Shown piece after piece: positions 36,501 to 49,384 of a stretch of 64,000 nt of DNA; position 1 is the first letter of the stretch, and each line of letters opens with the position of its first letter. The stretch is taken from NCBI RefSeq assembly GCF_051020765.1, contig NC_134932.1, positions 13,144,001 through 13,208,000 on the forward strand, read 5' to 3'. A model generated the notes under the pieces. The model was given only the letters and a program-made list of their open reading frames with translations. It had not been told where the DNA came from and did not search any database. The DNA is from Lasioglossum baleicum. Its lineage: Eukaryota > Arthropoda > Insecta > Hymenoptera > Halictidae. A program made the position numbers and the translations under genes.

Positions 36501-37169
36501 TAGTCGCGCGTCACTGTCAGCCTAACAGTGTCAGCGCGTCAACGAAGATCCAATGATGCCTGGAATCCTAGAAGATTCAGTTTACGCTCGTGGCAGTACC
36601 TTCCTCAATTAGTGCATTTGTCGTTAGCCTTCTTGATTAGGGACGGGAAACAGACAGAATTGTAATGTAGCTCAATCATCCTATTATTAGAAAACAGCGG
36701 ATTTCGCACATTTACCAGAGCAATGAGAAATTAAAAAGTTCATTATCATTTCTCATTTATCACGACTGTTCAGGGATGGAAATGAATTTCTATCTACACT
36801 CTCTGCTTCTCACAATCGATATTTCGTCAGACAGTCGAATATTAAATGTTTCAAATTTTTATCGAATCGGACACATCAATCTTGGTTCGCAGTATCAAAT
36901 GATGATAAATGAATATCAATATCAAAGTTTATCCGACAATTGGAATTATTCTTGATATTTATCACAGGGACAACATCGGTCGCGAGTACAACATAGAAGT
37001 GTCAGCGACAGCGTTCACTTCGCCGATCTCGCAGAAGCTGGCAGCACGATGCGGATTCGAGGAAATCGTCGCCGAAGATTACGTCAACATCCTCGACGAG
37101 GAGGGGAACGAAGTCTTCCCAGGGATTTGGTCGAAGGATATGAATATCATGGCCAAAAGGCTGTATTAA
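33563..37169 (+). CDS. GNAT acetyltransferase, insect arylalkylamine N-acetyltransferase-like
   Basis: Four exons, 33,563-33,782; 35,569-35,753; 35,846-36,006; 36,968-37,169, splice in frame through GT-AG introns (1,786, 92 and 961 bases) to 255 residues, the usual size of the insect AANAT family. The start sits in ideal context (CACCATGG). FLADEP (63-68) matches the region carrying the catalytic Glu of insect dopamine acetyltransferases (E67 here). LSVHPSYRGAALGG (170-183) is motif A with the acetyl-CoA pyrophosphate loop R-G-x-x-L-G-G. SPISQKLAARCGF (207-219) is the late helix of the GNAT fold. Such enzymes transfer acetyl from acetyl-CoA to dopamine, serotonin, octopamine or polyamines, serving cuticle tanning and amine inactivation in the cytosol. 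There is no signal peptide or membrane segment. The 40-residue basic leader is longer than usual. The substrate cannot be told from sequence. The two long introns hold nothing I can identify. Confidence 0.9.
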
Positions 37170-38411
37170 AATTCACTAGACGGCTCCATCAACTTAAATC
37201 CTGTCCAGAGTTACCTTTTCTTCTTTGACTCCAACGGTTCTCCAAACGGAAGCGAGGAAGTTTGAATACAATTTTAACGAGCCTTATCTGTTTCCAGTTT
37301 CCAGTTCCGTGTAAGATTCAAAAACTATGCAAATTTCCACCAGAGGATATGTGAAGATATTATATTAGAATGCAATTACTTAGGGACCTGAATCTTCATT
37401 GACTTCTGTACACTCTTCAAAAAATTTGACCCTGTACACAAACTGGAACATTTCTATGGAAGTCGAGATAACATTGTACATATGAACAAAAAATACTTTA
37501 TTGAATTTAGAGTAAGCTTGACGATCAATTTCTTGTAGGAGTCAGTCGTAGAATAGAACCGTCAGGACTGTATTATTAGTAATGTTTAAGGAATATCTTC
37601 GGAAAAATCGAAGTGGTAAAGTTGCGTAATTGAGAAGACTGAAGATCTGGCTAAAATACCATTGAAAATATGTGGAAAAAAATTAATGCAGATTTGTCTA
37701 AGCGGTGTTGATGTGAATCAACAGTAGTTGTATGGTCGGAACATCGTGGACGACGTGGTCCAGAGGAAACGGCCAAAGTGACAAGTCGATGTCCGCGCGT
37801 TCCGCGGCGCACAGAACCAGTAAATTGCCTGACAATAGAACAAACGGTTTCAATTTGCGTCAGCGCTGAACTTTATTCTCGCGTGACTTTGTTCGTCCGC
37901 CAAATGAACGCGGTTCCCAATTTCAGACGTCTCATTAAAAATAGAAAGAGAGAGAAAGAATCGAACGAAACGAGAAAGAAAAGAGAGGGAGAGAGAGGGG
38001 GGGAGAGGGAGAGAGAGAGGGAGTTAAAGCGGAGAACCAAGCGAGTCCGGTAAGTGGGTTTATAAGCGAAATTAACGAGCGTTCGCCGAGGACGACCGAT
38101 GAATATCAATTGCTCCGGGACCACAAGGTACGCCTAACTGTTTTATCATCGATTGCAAACCGATATGCGGGCGTTCTAATAAGCGGCGGCACATTCGAGG
38201 CGCGCGCCACGAAATTCAAACGAGTCTCACGTGCTGTAAATACGGCCCGCAGGAGCATCGTTCGATCTCCTGGCTATTAACCGACTCTGGTTTGTACTGT
38301 TAATTACGAACGGCTTTCTGCGCGATGACCGTCTTCAAGAGCATGTTACATTGACATTCGAAATGATTGTGGAGCCGTTAAAAAATGTTCAGACACTTGC
38401 AGCAAATGCAA
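37170..38411. other. 3' flank of the acetyltransferase gene; no further gene seen
   Basis: No canonical AATAAA is obvious on the plus strand soon after the stop. The stretch contains a long purine tract (listed separately) and no supported exon. Confidence 0.5.
37972..38023. repeat. 52-base uninterrupted purine (G/A) tract
   Basis: Every base from 37,972 to 38,023 is A or G, largely GAGAG units with one run of seven G. It extends 5' with only two CG/TCG breaks to about 37,937. Such homopurine-homopyrimidine tracts can adopt triplex structures and may bind GAGA-type factors; neither is shown here. Confidence 0.9.
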
Positions 38412-38628
38412 CACCATGAAAAATTTCTGGGGTGCATTAAAAAAATTGTGGGGCATAAAAGACTTCTCGGGTCCACTTAAGAAAATGGTGGGGTGCTTAC
38501 ACATTTGTGGGACTATGAAAAAAATGGTGGGGTCGTGAAAAAGATTGTGAGCTTGTTAAAAAGATTGAGGGCCGATTTAAAAAATGATGGAGTTCATGAA
38601 GAAGTTGTGGGCCTCGTAAAAGCTTTGC
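38412..38628. repeat. Degenerate tandem array of a ~20-bp unit (about ten copies)
   Basis: Successive 19-21-base units follow the pattern GGGG-YNN-TTAAAAAAATTGT: for example GGGGTGCATTAAAAAAATTG, GGGGTCGTGAAAAAGATTGT, GAGCTTGTTAAAAAGATTGA and GGGCCGATTTAAAAAATGAT. The unit is not a multiple of three, so the open frame over it (38,493-38,726) is an artefact. A related array lies at 51,141-51,352. Confidence 0.75.
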
Positions 38629-40559
38629 AATATCCTATAGTATACAGTATACATAGCATTGTCGAAAGCAGGACCAGGAGTTTGGCGAAGGAAAAGGTGA
38701 CGGAAACAAAAGAGAGGGTGTTCTGACGGAAACGCGGGAAGCGATCGCACCTGTTTAGTTTTGGCGAGTGGCGGCGAGTGGTATGGTCTCGCCCACGTTT
38801 CGCCAAGACGTTCGCACATGCGTAGAGACGGGGCAAACTCCTGCACACGCACGTCATCGTAAGTGTTGGTGTTCGTAGGAGTCGCCGCGCCGGGAGACTC
38901 CCGGCGGGAGTTTGTTCGGTTCGGTAGTCGCGTTCGGCGCGTCATACGAGGAAGTACGTTCTCGTTCGTTCTCATCCCGTAACCCTTAACTGTAGTTCAC
39001 CTTGAGACATCCCTAGCCAACGATATTCGTCCCATTCGCATCAGTATCTATCAAATAACCAAACGGAAGAGACAAACTGCGGCATCGTATAAAGGATACC
39101 GAAAACATGTGCCGATGTTGAGAGCAGCTCGAGGATCCTCGAACTTGGAAAAACCGTCGTTGCTGTTCCTCGAAAATCGTTCTCGCTGGTACGGACCATA
39201 AGTTGAGGCCCCTGTGTTCGTTATTTCCTCCCACTCCCACTTCTCCCTTTACATTTTCTACTTTTTATCCTAAGCTTATCATGAAAAGATCACTGGGTCC
39301 GTTCCGTCGGTCTGCAAACAAATGTTTTGGAAGGTTTTCTTGGTACTGGAATTACAGTTCAGGGGCTGTTCCCTGTCATCAACATGGCCTGTAATTAGTT
39401 CGATTGTTCTCACAGTCCTTGTAATCCCTGCAGTCTTTGTAGTTTGCATAGTACTTGTAGCCCTCGCATTCGATCGAGGGGTGAATTTCCAATGAGTCGT
39501 TGTTTATTGAAATACCGTCGAATGATTCCGCCAGTTAGATTGGAACTATGTATAAAATTTCAAGGAGTCGTCACTCTGTGTGATTGAATGTAAATACATG
39601 AATATTCATGGTTCACCTGTTGACGGAGATCGAACATGCAGAGAGCAGACGAGGACTGGTACATGTTCCTGGAATTTTCGGTTTAGCTCAGTTGATTTTT
39701 CATTGTTCATTTTAGAGTGAATTTTGTGTTGCTGTAACCAATGGTTGTTCTTTCAATTTATCACGATACTTCTGTATGACTGTAATTTTTGAAGAAGGTT
39801 CTTCGACTACCAAGATCCACGGTCCAGCCACCAAAAAATCCCAATAAAAATACATCAGTGCTTTATACATAGAGCTTTATAAAAACTTCCACGTATATCG
39901 ACATCGAACAGGATATCGGATTTTTCTCACCTCTTTCACGGATCCTCCCGCGTCAGAAAAGCTCGTATTTTCGTCCCGCAGGACCGTGCTCTCACCAGAA
40001 TTAATTTTTCCGAGCTGTTTCAATAGCTCGGGATTCAGCTTAATCTGCCACGCGGGAGATGCAGGGTCTCTCGAAATCGAGACTTCGAGGTGAAAGAACG
40101 TAACCTGTTGCGGGTCACGGGATCGAAAACGCGAGGATCATCGCATTGTGTTGTCGTCCAGTGAAACCGATCGTGTGTGCCATCGCTGTCGTTCTGTCTC
40201 GGCAGTGCTTGTTCCTTCGAAAGATCACTTACAATTCGCCAAACCCGCTGCTACCAGACAACGTGGAAACACAATTCCGAAACGAAATTGTTCTCGCATG
40301 CGTTCGACGCGACGCGACGTGCCCCCAGGTAACCACCTCGGAAAGTGACCGTTCCGAAGACGTTTCCACGGTACCCTCCAGAATTTTTCTCAAACTGGGA
40401 AAATTCAAGAAAAAATCTTACAAAAGTTAACAAGTTTCATACAAAGTAAAAATCAAAATTGTGAAAAGTTCGACGAAACATCGTAGATTTTTCTATGGAA
40501 ATTCGTGGCTATTCGTAGACTGTACTGTGATCAGGAAATTTTTCATTCCTTGAAAAATA

Positions 40560-41040
40560 TCTTGTTAAATTTAGAATTAAGAGAACATTTTGTTGTTTTG
40601 GATTTTCTAAGAATTGATACGCTTCGCCATCTATTTTCTTGTATTTCTTCACATGTTCTCCTAGAACGCAGGCTACTTTTTTATGGAGAACCGCGTATTT
40701 GACTTACTGTCGGACGAAACAGGACATTTTTTGTCCCGTGTCAAGGCTTGTTGAATCGAGCATTAAATAAAAATTCTGTCCACCTCCGTCTTGAATTTTC
40801 TTACAGTTCGTACAGCTCGAGTTTCCTGTTAATTTGCTTGTATTTCTTTCTGTCGTATGCTGGACTGCAGATTTCTTCAAGTTAATTGAACAAACTGTTG
40901 GGTGGAACAGTACATTCTTTGCTCTGCTAACAATCTTGTGTTGCATCGATGATTAAATAAAATTCTATTGTACCTCGTGCACAATTTTCTTGTATTTCTT
41001 TCGCTTTGTACATACCATCTACTTTATCAAACAGCCAGTT
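40560..41040. repeat. Old tandem repeat, about three diverged copies of 150-200 bp
   Basis: CTTGTATTTCTT occurs at about 40,641, 40,841 and 40,989. ACTGTCGGACGAAACAGGAC (40,706) is paralleled by ACTGTTGGGTGGAACAGTAC (40,893). GAGCATTAAATAAAAATTCT (40,759) is paralleled by GATGATTAAATAAAATTCTA (about 40,949). Order is kept with an indel of roughly 35 bases. It is non-coding. Confidence 0.55.
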
Positions 41041-44000
41041 ACATAAACTGAGGTCAATATTAATATTATTATTATTACGAGACTGCGAATTTTTATGCAA
41101 AATAAACATTCGCAAAACTTATTCATTTCAGAAAATCATTCTCAAAATTGTACTTATGCTATTCGAGAAATGAAAATGGACGCTCCAATGAAAAGAGCAG
41201 GTATTATTCGCACAGATACGCCACAGATTTTCCATTAATTTTCTTCAAAGACATACCGTGACACGTGTGTACATTTAATTTCGTTTCACTGTTCAAGCTT
41301 TGATAGTCACGTACCTGGTTTCTTATAGTTATTCTAGTCAAACTGCACGCACACGGTGCAACTAGAAAATTACTGGGTGTAGAGGCGAGTTCTTTTTGAT
41401 TAACTTTGTGCAACCAATCTGGCTATTCAAATGATCTGACGGTCTCCTGATGAATACGAAATCCTCTGATATGGCAATTTTCTTTTAGACGTTTTCGAAC
41501 TGCAATTCGTACTGGCTGCTCGGAAATTGCAATTCAGTAAAATTGCAGTTTTGCTCCATAACATCTTGTTGTACAAAATTGTGACTTCACTCTATTAATT
41601 TCTTTAGAAAATTTAATTTTGAAGGTGGTCAGTTTGATATTTAAACGACTGCGTTTTGCAAAAGCTTGTCGCCCCATTCCATATCCATTATTTCGAGTAC
41701 ATTTGCGGTTTCCGCGTGTTTGTGTTGTGCGCTTTTAGGAAACGTAACATAGACATTAGCTTCCGGTGAGAATCCACGTGCGCCATTATTGCGACGACCG
41801 TTTCGTAACGCAAAACCGATAGGGCTCTTAAACTCGAATCAAGGACCTGAAACAGAGAGACAGTGGACATTAGAATGCTTCTTTCAGGAAGATTACTCTT
41901 CCTTTCCGAGTACCATCAATTCTCCGTCACGTATAACAAAATGAACTTTGTCAAACGTACCTTAGTTTACTTTTCATTCTCATAATATTATCTCTACTTT
42001 AAGCAATTTTTCGGTGCGATGATTCGACAACCAACGAGTCAAGCAATGAAATTAGCTAACCTCCAGATGAAACGAGAGGTGAGCAGTGAAACCATTTAAT
42101 TCCTGCAATTCGAGCCCCTCTATCAAATTCCATATGATTGCTATACTACGTAACATCGAATTGAAACTATTCTAGAAATTACTCGAAGCTATTTTTCAAA
42201 CGAATTGAGTTTCGGAATGTTCTCGTTCATCTGATCAGAAAATCCACTGAACTCTTTGTCGGGTCTGCGTAATCAAATTCTCCATGGATACAATTACAAA
42301 CGAGACATTATTGAACGCATCACGGGTGCGTAGTAATTGCGTGGTTGAAATTTCGGTGATAAATCGTGTTGGTCACGGTCGTTGCCAACAATGATCCAAT
42401 TGCCAAAACTTTCGTTCGTTTCCCTTTCACTAATCATCCTACAAACGATTTCATGACAGTCATTCGATTTGAATGGATTTATTATTGCACTTGTTGCACT
42501 CTTCGAAGATAAACTAACAGATCCAAATGAATTTGTGAAGATCAACAGTTCTTCGAGTGTTCTCCCAAGGAACGGGGAAACTGTGAACATTATTATTATC
42601 ATTTGCATTGCGCATTGCGAAATCTGACGCAGTGCGAGTAAAAAATTGCAATACGCGGAAACCATTTGCTAATGAAGACTGGAAAAGAGCTCCTTTCGTA
42701 ATTGCTGTTACAGTAATGATATTGCGTTTGTCTTCGTTATTCCATTTTGGGCTCGTTCATTTCGCGACCTGTTTACTTCTCTTCCTTATTGTACGAGCAA
42801 CTGGCAATTAACTGAAAAAGTCTGTTAAATAATTTCTCATGGGTGCATTTTTACAATTTCAATAACCGCACAATAAAAATATTAGAACCTGCCATTTTGA
42901 CTGGTACCCATAAACCCATAAACGTTATGAGAAATAAATTATCCTCCTGTTTCTTATCGATGCAGAAAATTTTTATTCCTATCTATTAGACTGATCGCAG
43001 AAAATCTTGTTTTCCCCGTGCATTCTACGAAGGGTCAAGAGATCAACTGTTCAACCGAATATCATTATAGTTTTCCATCTCGCGTACTCGCAATGGTTTA
43101 TTTCTAATAGCGAGATTTTGCATTTCTTTTCATCCGTTACAGAATAAATTCGTAAAAAGTCCTCTTTCTGCGGAGGTCCTGGGATTTGCAGAAGGGTCAC
43201 TTGGAGGAATAAATAGCAGCCATAACGAAATGCTCCCACGTACCATTGGAAATGTTATTCCAACCGAAACAGGTTCCTTTATTCCTGAAATTCTGATTTT
43301 CAAGCATCTGCATTCGCTGCTGACCAGTCATGGGTGATAATTTATAGAAGAAATATTGTCATAACCGCCAGAATGCTGGGAACTATTTTCGACAGTAAAA
43401 TGTATTACGGATACTTTGCAAATAATCAACAAATTCGCGGATTAATTTGTGCACCTGATACTTGCAGCCGACGATTTTATAATTAATCATTACATAATAT
43501 TTTAAATCGGCTAAAATTGGACGTGTATTTATTTTAAATAGAGCATCGCAGTGCCGCCAATTTAGCGAGCTCCTAACTGAAATCAATTGGCCAGCGTCGA
43601 ACACGCGGAATCGGATCACCATTAGTGCATCGATTGCTGAACCAGCACCGATAAAAATCCTGGAAAATTCATACGATTCATTTTTACGAAATTTTCACCG
43701 AGGAACCTTTTGCGTGCGCGGATCTCTACGCAGTATTTTTATGGCGCAATTTCTGAATATTGGAATCGATAGAGCATCGGAGGCTGTATTTCACTCCAGA
43801 GAGGACAAAAATCCTATTGAACTGGAATGACTAACTCCGTATAAAATCTAGAAGAGCACTACATTCAATCAAATCTAGCACTACATTTGCATAGAAGAGA
43901 GGTCCATAAAAAATCCACGTCATCAAGTTGCAATGAAATGCAGAGCACCTTTGAAGTTGCGAATCCTAATTAGTCGTTCGGGGCAATTGTATTTAGTAAT

Positions 44001-44330
44001 CGTCTGCACGGAAGGGTTCGCGGTCCATAAATAAATAAATAACGATGCGAAACAGATAGATTGTAATCAAATACAAGATCGAGGTTCGGGCGCGTGCTTC
44101 GTAATTCATACGCAACCGATCTGATTGCAGTGTAATCATTGCACTCGTCCTGCATCTGTACGTCATTAAAAAACGAGTTCCGGTGAGCATTAAAACGAAT
44201 TTCATCGGTCCCGCTCTTGTATCTTATCCAGCGTGTCATTAACGACAGGCTCGAGGAACTCGCTCGTTGATAAGCGTAAATAAATAAATAAATTACCGCC
44301 GAGAGAACGGAGAAACGATTTGGACGAGCC

Positions 44331-44357
44331 TCTTCTTCTTCTTCTTCTTCTTCTTCT
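44331..44357. repeat. (TCT)9 microsatellite
   Basis: Nine uninterrupted TCT units. It gives a run of glutamates in an antisense open frame, which is not a gene. Confidence 0.95.
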
Positions 44358-46242
44358 GCATTAGTCGCAGACGAGTGGACGCGAAAAGGAGAATAAAATG
44401 GAAGACCATGGTAGAGCCCGGTCGAATTTATGGTCTTCACGATGCTTAAAATTCTGCCCCGGAACGATTCTATAAATCTTCCTGGATTATGAAAGCGTAA
44501 TTATTCGTATACGACGGCCCCGGTTTCGAGCGGACCGATAAAAATGAAGGCACCGACGACGTGTAGAAGAAACTGTCTCACGAAAACGTAACCGTACACG
44601 CGCTTTTTACAGTGTTTTATAGCGATCCTTGTCTGCACAAGTTGCTCCGATTTTTTTTCCACTCGGTTTTACACGTCGTTCGCATCTCGTTGTTCTTCGG
44701 ATTCGAAGGTTCTTTAAAGATGATTTATAAATACCCGGAGTAGAGGTAGAGAATTTTAATACTAATTTATGCGGACGCTTTGCTGGAAAGTTGCGCTTCA
44801 TATCTTCCGCAGGGATCTAAATGTTATTTGTTTCTCAATGTCATGCTGCTTTCGAACTATCCTGGAAGGCAATTTGTAAATTCTCGAAGTGGAAGCAATA
44901 ATTGCATTCTCGCGTGTAAATCGCTGCATCCCTACCGCTGTGGTACTCTGTCGATGGATTACCGCAGGTTTTGTGTTCCATTGTTTGCATCCTCGTCGTC
45001 GTGAATCGAGCCAGTGATCCTTCGAGGACTCTGCCTTATCCTCGACCGGGATCAGCCGTAGAGCTTGGTCAATGACATCTCTGGATTTTTCCGCATCGCA
45101 AACATTGTGCTTTATTAATCCGATGAGTTCGTGACCGAGACAAACAAAATTCTCGACTCTCTCGATGAAGGCCCGTGGCCTTTCCGGGAGAAAGGATACT
45201 GATTCTTCTTTTTCAGAGAGACAGGGAGAGAGCCAAGTCTATTTAACGAATTATATAATTTCTGTCCAGTTTTTCTCTTGGCATGGTAAAATACAACAAA
45301 GCAAAGCCAGAGTTTGTCGACATATACAATAGTATGAAAGTTGCTTTTTAACATGTAAAATATGTGTTTTTAATTACCTTTGTCTGCCTTCCTTTGATTA
45401 TTGAGAAATATACCATGATAAAGTTGTATTTTATCAGTCTGATTTTTAAATATTTTATACGCGTTCTCTCGCAGTTACATAATATTTCATGGTTTCACTG
45501 TATTTTTAGTCAAGGTAGATATTGATTGTGATTTTAATAACAATGTTTGCATTAATTTTATTTTTATACGATATTCGTGTTCCATCATCGCTTTTTCAAA
45601 CAAAAGAAATCCAGACCTCTGGAATAATTCATTGATTAATAATAATAATTCCTTATCATATATTTTACGCCTTCAAAAATATAATTGTATTTAAATCAAG
45701 TAATACAGTAATACAGTAATAGAACAAACACTCCCTAGAATTTCCATCCTCGAGTCTGTCAAAATCAAATTCTCACAGCACCCCAAAGCGGCTTCGCAAG
45801 CTCTGAACATGTAAAACACAGTGAAACAAGCAATCGGATAGATAGAACATGTATTAGTCAGAGAAGTTAGTCCGAGGGATCTGCAGTAGTTCACGTTCGC
45901 ATCGGCGAGTAGTCCGCCTTTGAATCCCTGGTGCTAGCGGTTACTGAATCCTTTGATCTCTAATGAAATTGCTAATGTCGACCCGGTGTCTTCATCTAGA
46001 TATACGGGTGGGAGGCCAGTCTTTGGCCGTCGAGGTGTTACGAGGATGCCAGAGGATCGATCGTAACCGGAAATCCTGGAGAGGCTGGTGGGAATCGATC
46101 GGTCAGCCTCGAAAAATCGTCGCGGGAAAGACAGAGGATATGAAGTCGTCGGACGCTTAGCCGGTCAGGCGGTTTCGGCTCGAGGCGATGAATTACTCGA
46201 AGGAGCCAGCGGAAACCTGAATTCTGCGACCCTGCTGCCAGA

Positions 46243-46266
46243 ACAGTGACAGTGACAGTGAGAGAG
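46243..46266. repeat. Short GTGACA tandem in the presumed receptor 5' UTR
   Basis: ACAGTGACAGTGACAGTGA followed by GAGAG repeats directly precedes the start codon by about a dozen bases. It is a short simple repeat that could vary in length between individuals. Confidence 0.7.
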
Positions 46267-46277
46267 AAGAGAGCGAC

Positions 46278-46433
46278 ATGTCCGACGAACAACACGGGGA
46301 ACTGGGAATCACTGCAGATCGGAATGAAATCGAGCTCGATGGAACCGTTCAGAGCAGCACACTCGAGTACTCCAATGACACGCTGCCCGATGCCAACTCC
46401 ACCAAAGCGATCGACCCATTCTACTTCTACGAG
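46278..46433 (+). CDS. Probable first coding exon of a CCAP-receptor-like GPCR, partial
   Basis: The 52-codon open exon begins ATGTCCGACGAA and ends in DPFYFYE at a phase-0 donor (GAG then GTAAGA, 46,433/46,434). The peptide is acidic and polar, with N-glycosylation sequons NDT (34-36) and NST (40-42), as expected for an extracellular receptor N-terminus. The FYFYE end matches, from memory, the stretch just before transmembrane helix 1 in insect crustacean cardioactive peptide receptors and the related vertebrate NPSR1, where TEQ follows. CCAP receptors are Gq-coupled and take part in ecdysis and heart rate control. No helix-bearing exon was found downstream within the window, so intron 1 would exceed 17.5 kb, which is common for such genes. 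With only one short exon visible, the identification rests on that motif and could be wrong. Confidence 0.55.
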
Positions 46434-49384
46434 GTAAGAGTCAGAAAATTGACCTATTCATTATTGTCACGCTACCGGAGAACCTTAATCAGCTGTCCTG
46501 AGATCCTTGTAGACGGTTCTTGGATCTCGGGGATTGATTATTTGAAAGATTGAGGGGGATGTTTGTCTTGCTTCGTGTCGCAAGATAGTGCTCCTATTTT
46601 TAAACAATTATTTTTAAAGTTGTTTTTTGGCCAGCGTGCTCAGTCTCGAGTTAATTCCACCAAACTCATAGTTTTAACATTAGAGGTTAAGTTAATACAC
46701 TGTTTCACGTAATAAAAATATTGAAAAACAATTTTGTATGATTTAAAAATGCATGAGAAAAATCAGAATTTCATTTGTCAGTGATCGGGAAGCCGCACCA
46801 ACGAAAAGCCATAATGTGTAAACAAACGTAGGCTCAGGAGAGTACAATAAGCTAAAGAAAATAGTAAGCTTAAACAACTTCCATTGGAAACGGTAGACAA
46901 GGGTTGGCAACAGAAATTAAATAATGTTTTCCAGTGTAATTAGCACGTTATGTGCGAGCGTGACTGTTGATTCTTGTAGAATTGTAATTATTACTAATGT
47001 ATTGCCGGCGGGAATCACAACCGACAGCCTGATTAATTATGTACTGTGTACGTACGAGGACCACGTTAATATCGATTTACGTCGTGATGATGGCACATCG
47101 AGCAATGATTAATATAGATCACGATTCCCCGCGACAACATCTTGCGAATTTCGATGCTCGAGTCACGTTTGATTTTGATTCGACGCGGAATATACAGAGG
47201 CGACAGTGGATATTGCGTCATGAAGGAAATGTCACTCTATATGGAAACAAGGGAATGGAAAATACAGTAGAATAGCAATTTTTTCGTATGGAGATTCGAG
47301 GAAGGGGAATATCTAGTTCGAAGAAGCGCGATCCTACGAATTGCGTGCGAGTGTCTGTCTATTGCTGGCTGTTTCTACTTACTTCTCGTGCGGAGCTCTG
47401 TTGTTAAGTTCTTCACTAGTTCGTTAGCTCTTCAATTATTTTCATTTTTGCACTGAATTTTGCACTAAAATCAGGTTCTACGACTAGTTAAGTAAACGAT
47501 TCCATTTGCTATTTGCAGACACTCGGAGAGCTAATTTGAGATCGTTCGAATGTAAAGGCAACAATTAGTACAGTGTGTAGAAACGTGGTACGAGACTATT
47601 ATTACTTCCAATCACTTAAGTCGATGTAGTTAGCCGATAGGTCTCGACCCGATTTGTTCAGCCATGAGAGAGGATAGAGAATGTTATTGGCATTTCCTGG
47701 GAAAACATTTCCGTGTCAAACGTACGCCCACGCAGGTCCCTTTGCTTTATTGCGACAGCGGTTCGGGAGTGGCTGCCGACAAAAGAAAGTTTAGAAGACG
47801 GCTCCCTGGAAAGGCATATTTATGGTGTTTTCTGGGCAGAGCATAATGGAAAACCGTGATAACGTCGCAGCCGCGTTCTCCTTAGCTCCCGTTTGGCTTT
47901 CTTTCATTACACATCTATCAGAAGGGAGACGAAGACAACCGATGCTGTTGTGCTACGATCTTGCGACACTCGGGACCATCGAAAACCAATTTTCCCTCGT
48001 GTCAAAACCGTACGATATATTCGCTTTGCTTCGAAAATGCACATGTTTCAACATAGCGGCAAACTGTCCGCGTTCGAACCAGTAATTAATTGGTCCGATG
48101 GATTTATTTGAAGTTTCTGACTGCGGAAAATTGAAAAATTCTTGACAGAGAAGAAAGACCTTCCGAATGTGGTAGAAGCTAGACAATTATTTATTTTGAT
48201 CGCTATTTATTAGCCACCACAGATATTTAGAGAGGCTGGAATTTTGCAGAAATTGGAGATAATTGATCGTTCAGGGTCCCCACAGACTTCTTTCGAATTA
48301 CGATTCCTTCTCCTCGCGCTCGAGTAACCCTCAACCCTCCAGACGTGCGTAATCGAATGAAAAACGGACATTAAAAATCGATTTTTCACGTCATGACTCC
48401 ATAAGCTCTTGATAGTAACGACACGAGCAGATTGAATGCTTCCGATTTCGATCTTTATTTACAGAGACATTCTAAAATCATGAAGATGATGCAAGCTATT
48501 CGACGAAACATTCTCCGCATATTAATAGAACGCGTCGTTGTGTCCACAATGAAAAAGCGTAGGGCGCTTATAAAATAAAATTAGAATGTCCGCTGGAATC
48601 TAAGCGAAAGTGAATGGAGTACTTATAGTTCTCGCTCCAGTCAAGTACATATTTATTTTTGTTGATTTGCTTGACGCTGTTAAATATATGTTTAAATAAC
48701 TGTGTCTAAACTGGTCACTTCGGAAAATCATAATCGAAGTAACTCTGTATCAACAAATCGGTGAACTGTGCATATTGAAACAGCGAACTTCAAACAGAGA
48801 AACCCCACAATTTCGGGCATGGAACTACTAAAGCCGAAATTACCGAAATGCTGGGCTCGGCTTGTGAATCGATGCTGTTGCACCATTGGATTCGCATTAC
48901 AAACGCGTTAATGGGAACTCGGAAGTAACTTGGTCCACGGAAACGGTTCGACTTTCGGTTATGCAGCTGCGCGAGGTTAGGCGATCGGTGTCGGAGAACG
49001 CTAATTTGTCCATCCACTGTATGTCCGGCAATTAATGGAGCCGGTTTGCAACAGCTCCAATGCAAATATGTACTCCTGGACACTCGCATACACATGTTTC
49101 CCGAATAGAACGTTATGGCCGTTTTCGGCGACCGTACATTTCGCTCGCGAAATTCGTTGCCCGAATGGGGCAACGAAACGCTATTAACCCCTTGCCGTAT
49201 TTTCGTCCCAACTGCAATCATTAGCATTTGTCCCTAGCTATTCCCTATAACATGTGTGGTGAGAACGAGAAAGAAACGTAATGAGTAAGAGGCAAAATGT
49301 TCGAAGCGAATTTGGTTGAACAGATAACTCCATCCACTGCTTCAACAAAAAGACATCCATTCATATTTAGTAGACATTAATTAA
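46434..49384. other. Presumed receptor intron, no exon seen
   Basis: It begins with the donor GTAAGAGTC. I looked for an acceptor followed by a codon series reading TEQF and a hydrophobic helix and did not find one. No repeat of note. Confidence 0.45.

Larger units (their letters stand above)
38629..46277. other. Spacer upstream of the receptor exon; no gene seen
   Basis: It holds a degenerate repeat (40,560-41,040), a (TCT)9 microsatellite (44,331-44,357), AAAT runs near 44,030 and 44,280, and a perfect 8-base stem GCCGGGAG/CTCCCGGC at 38,889-38,905. An open frame of 65 codons at 45,963-46,160 could be an upstream ORF if the receptor mRNA starts before it. No protein-coding gene could be supported. 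Confidence 0.5.

Noticed and set aside
38493..38726. Charged open frame with apparent repeats
   Set aside because: It is generated by the 20-bp non-triplet tandem array; repeats fall in different frames.
46246..46437. 63-codon frame overlapping the receptor exon in another frame
   Set aside because: Shadow of the 46,278 frame, which has the better start, donor phase and motif.
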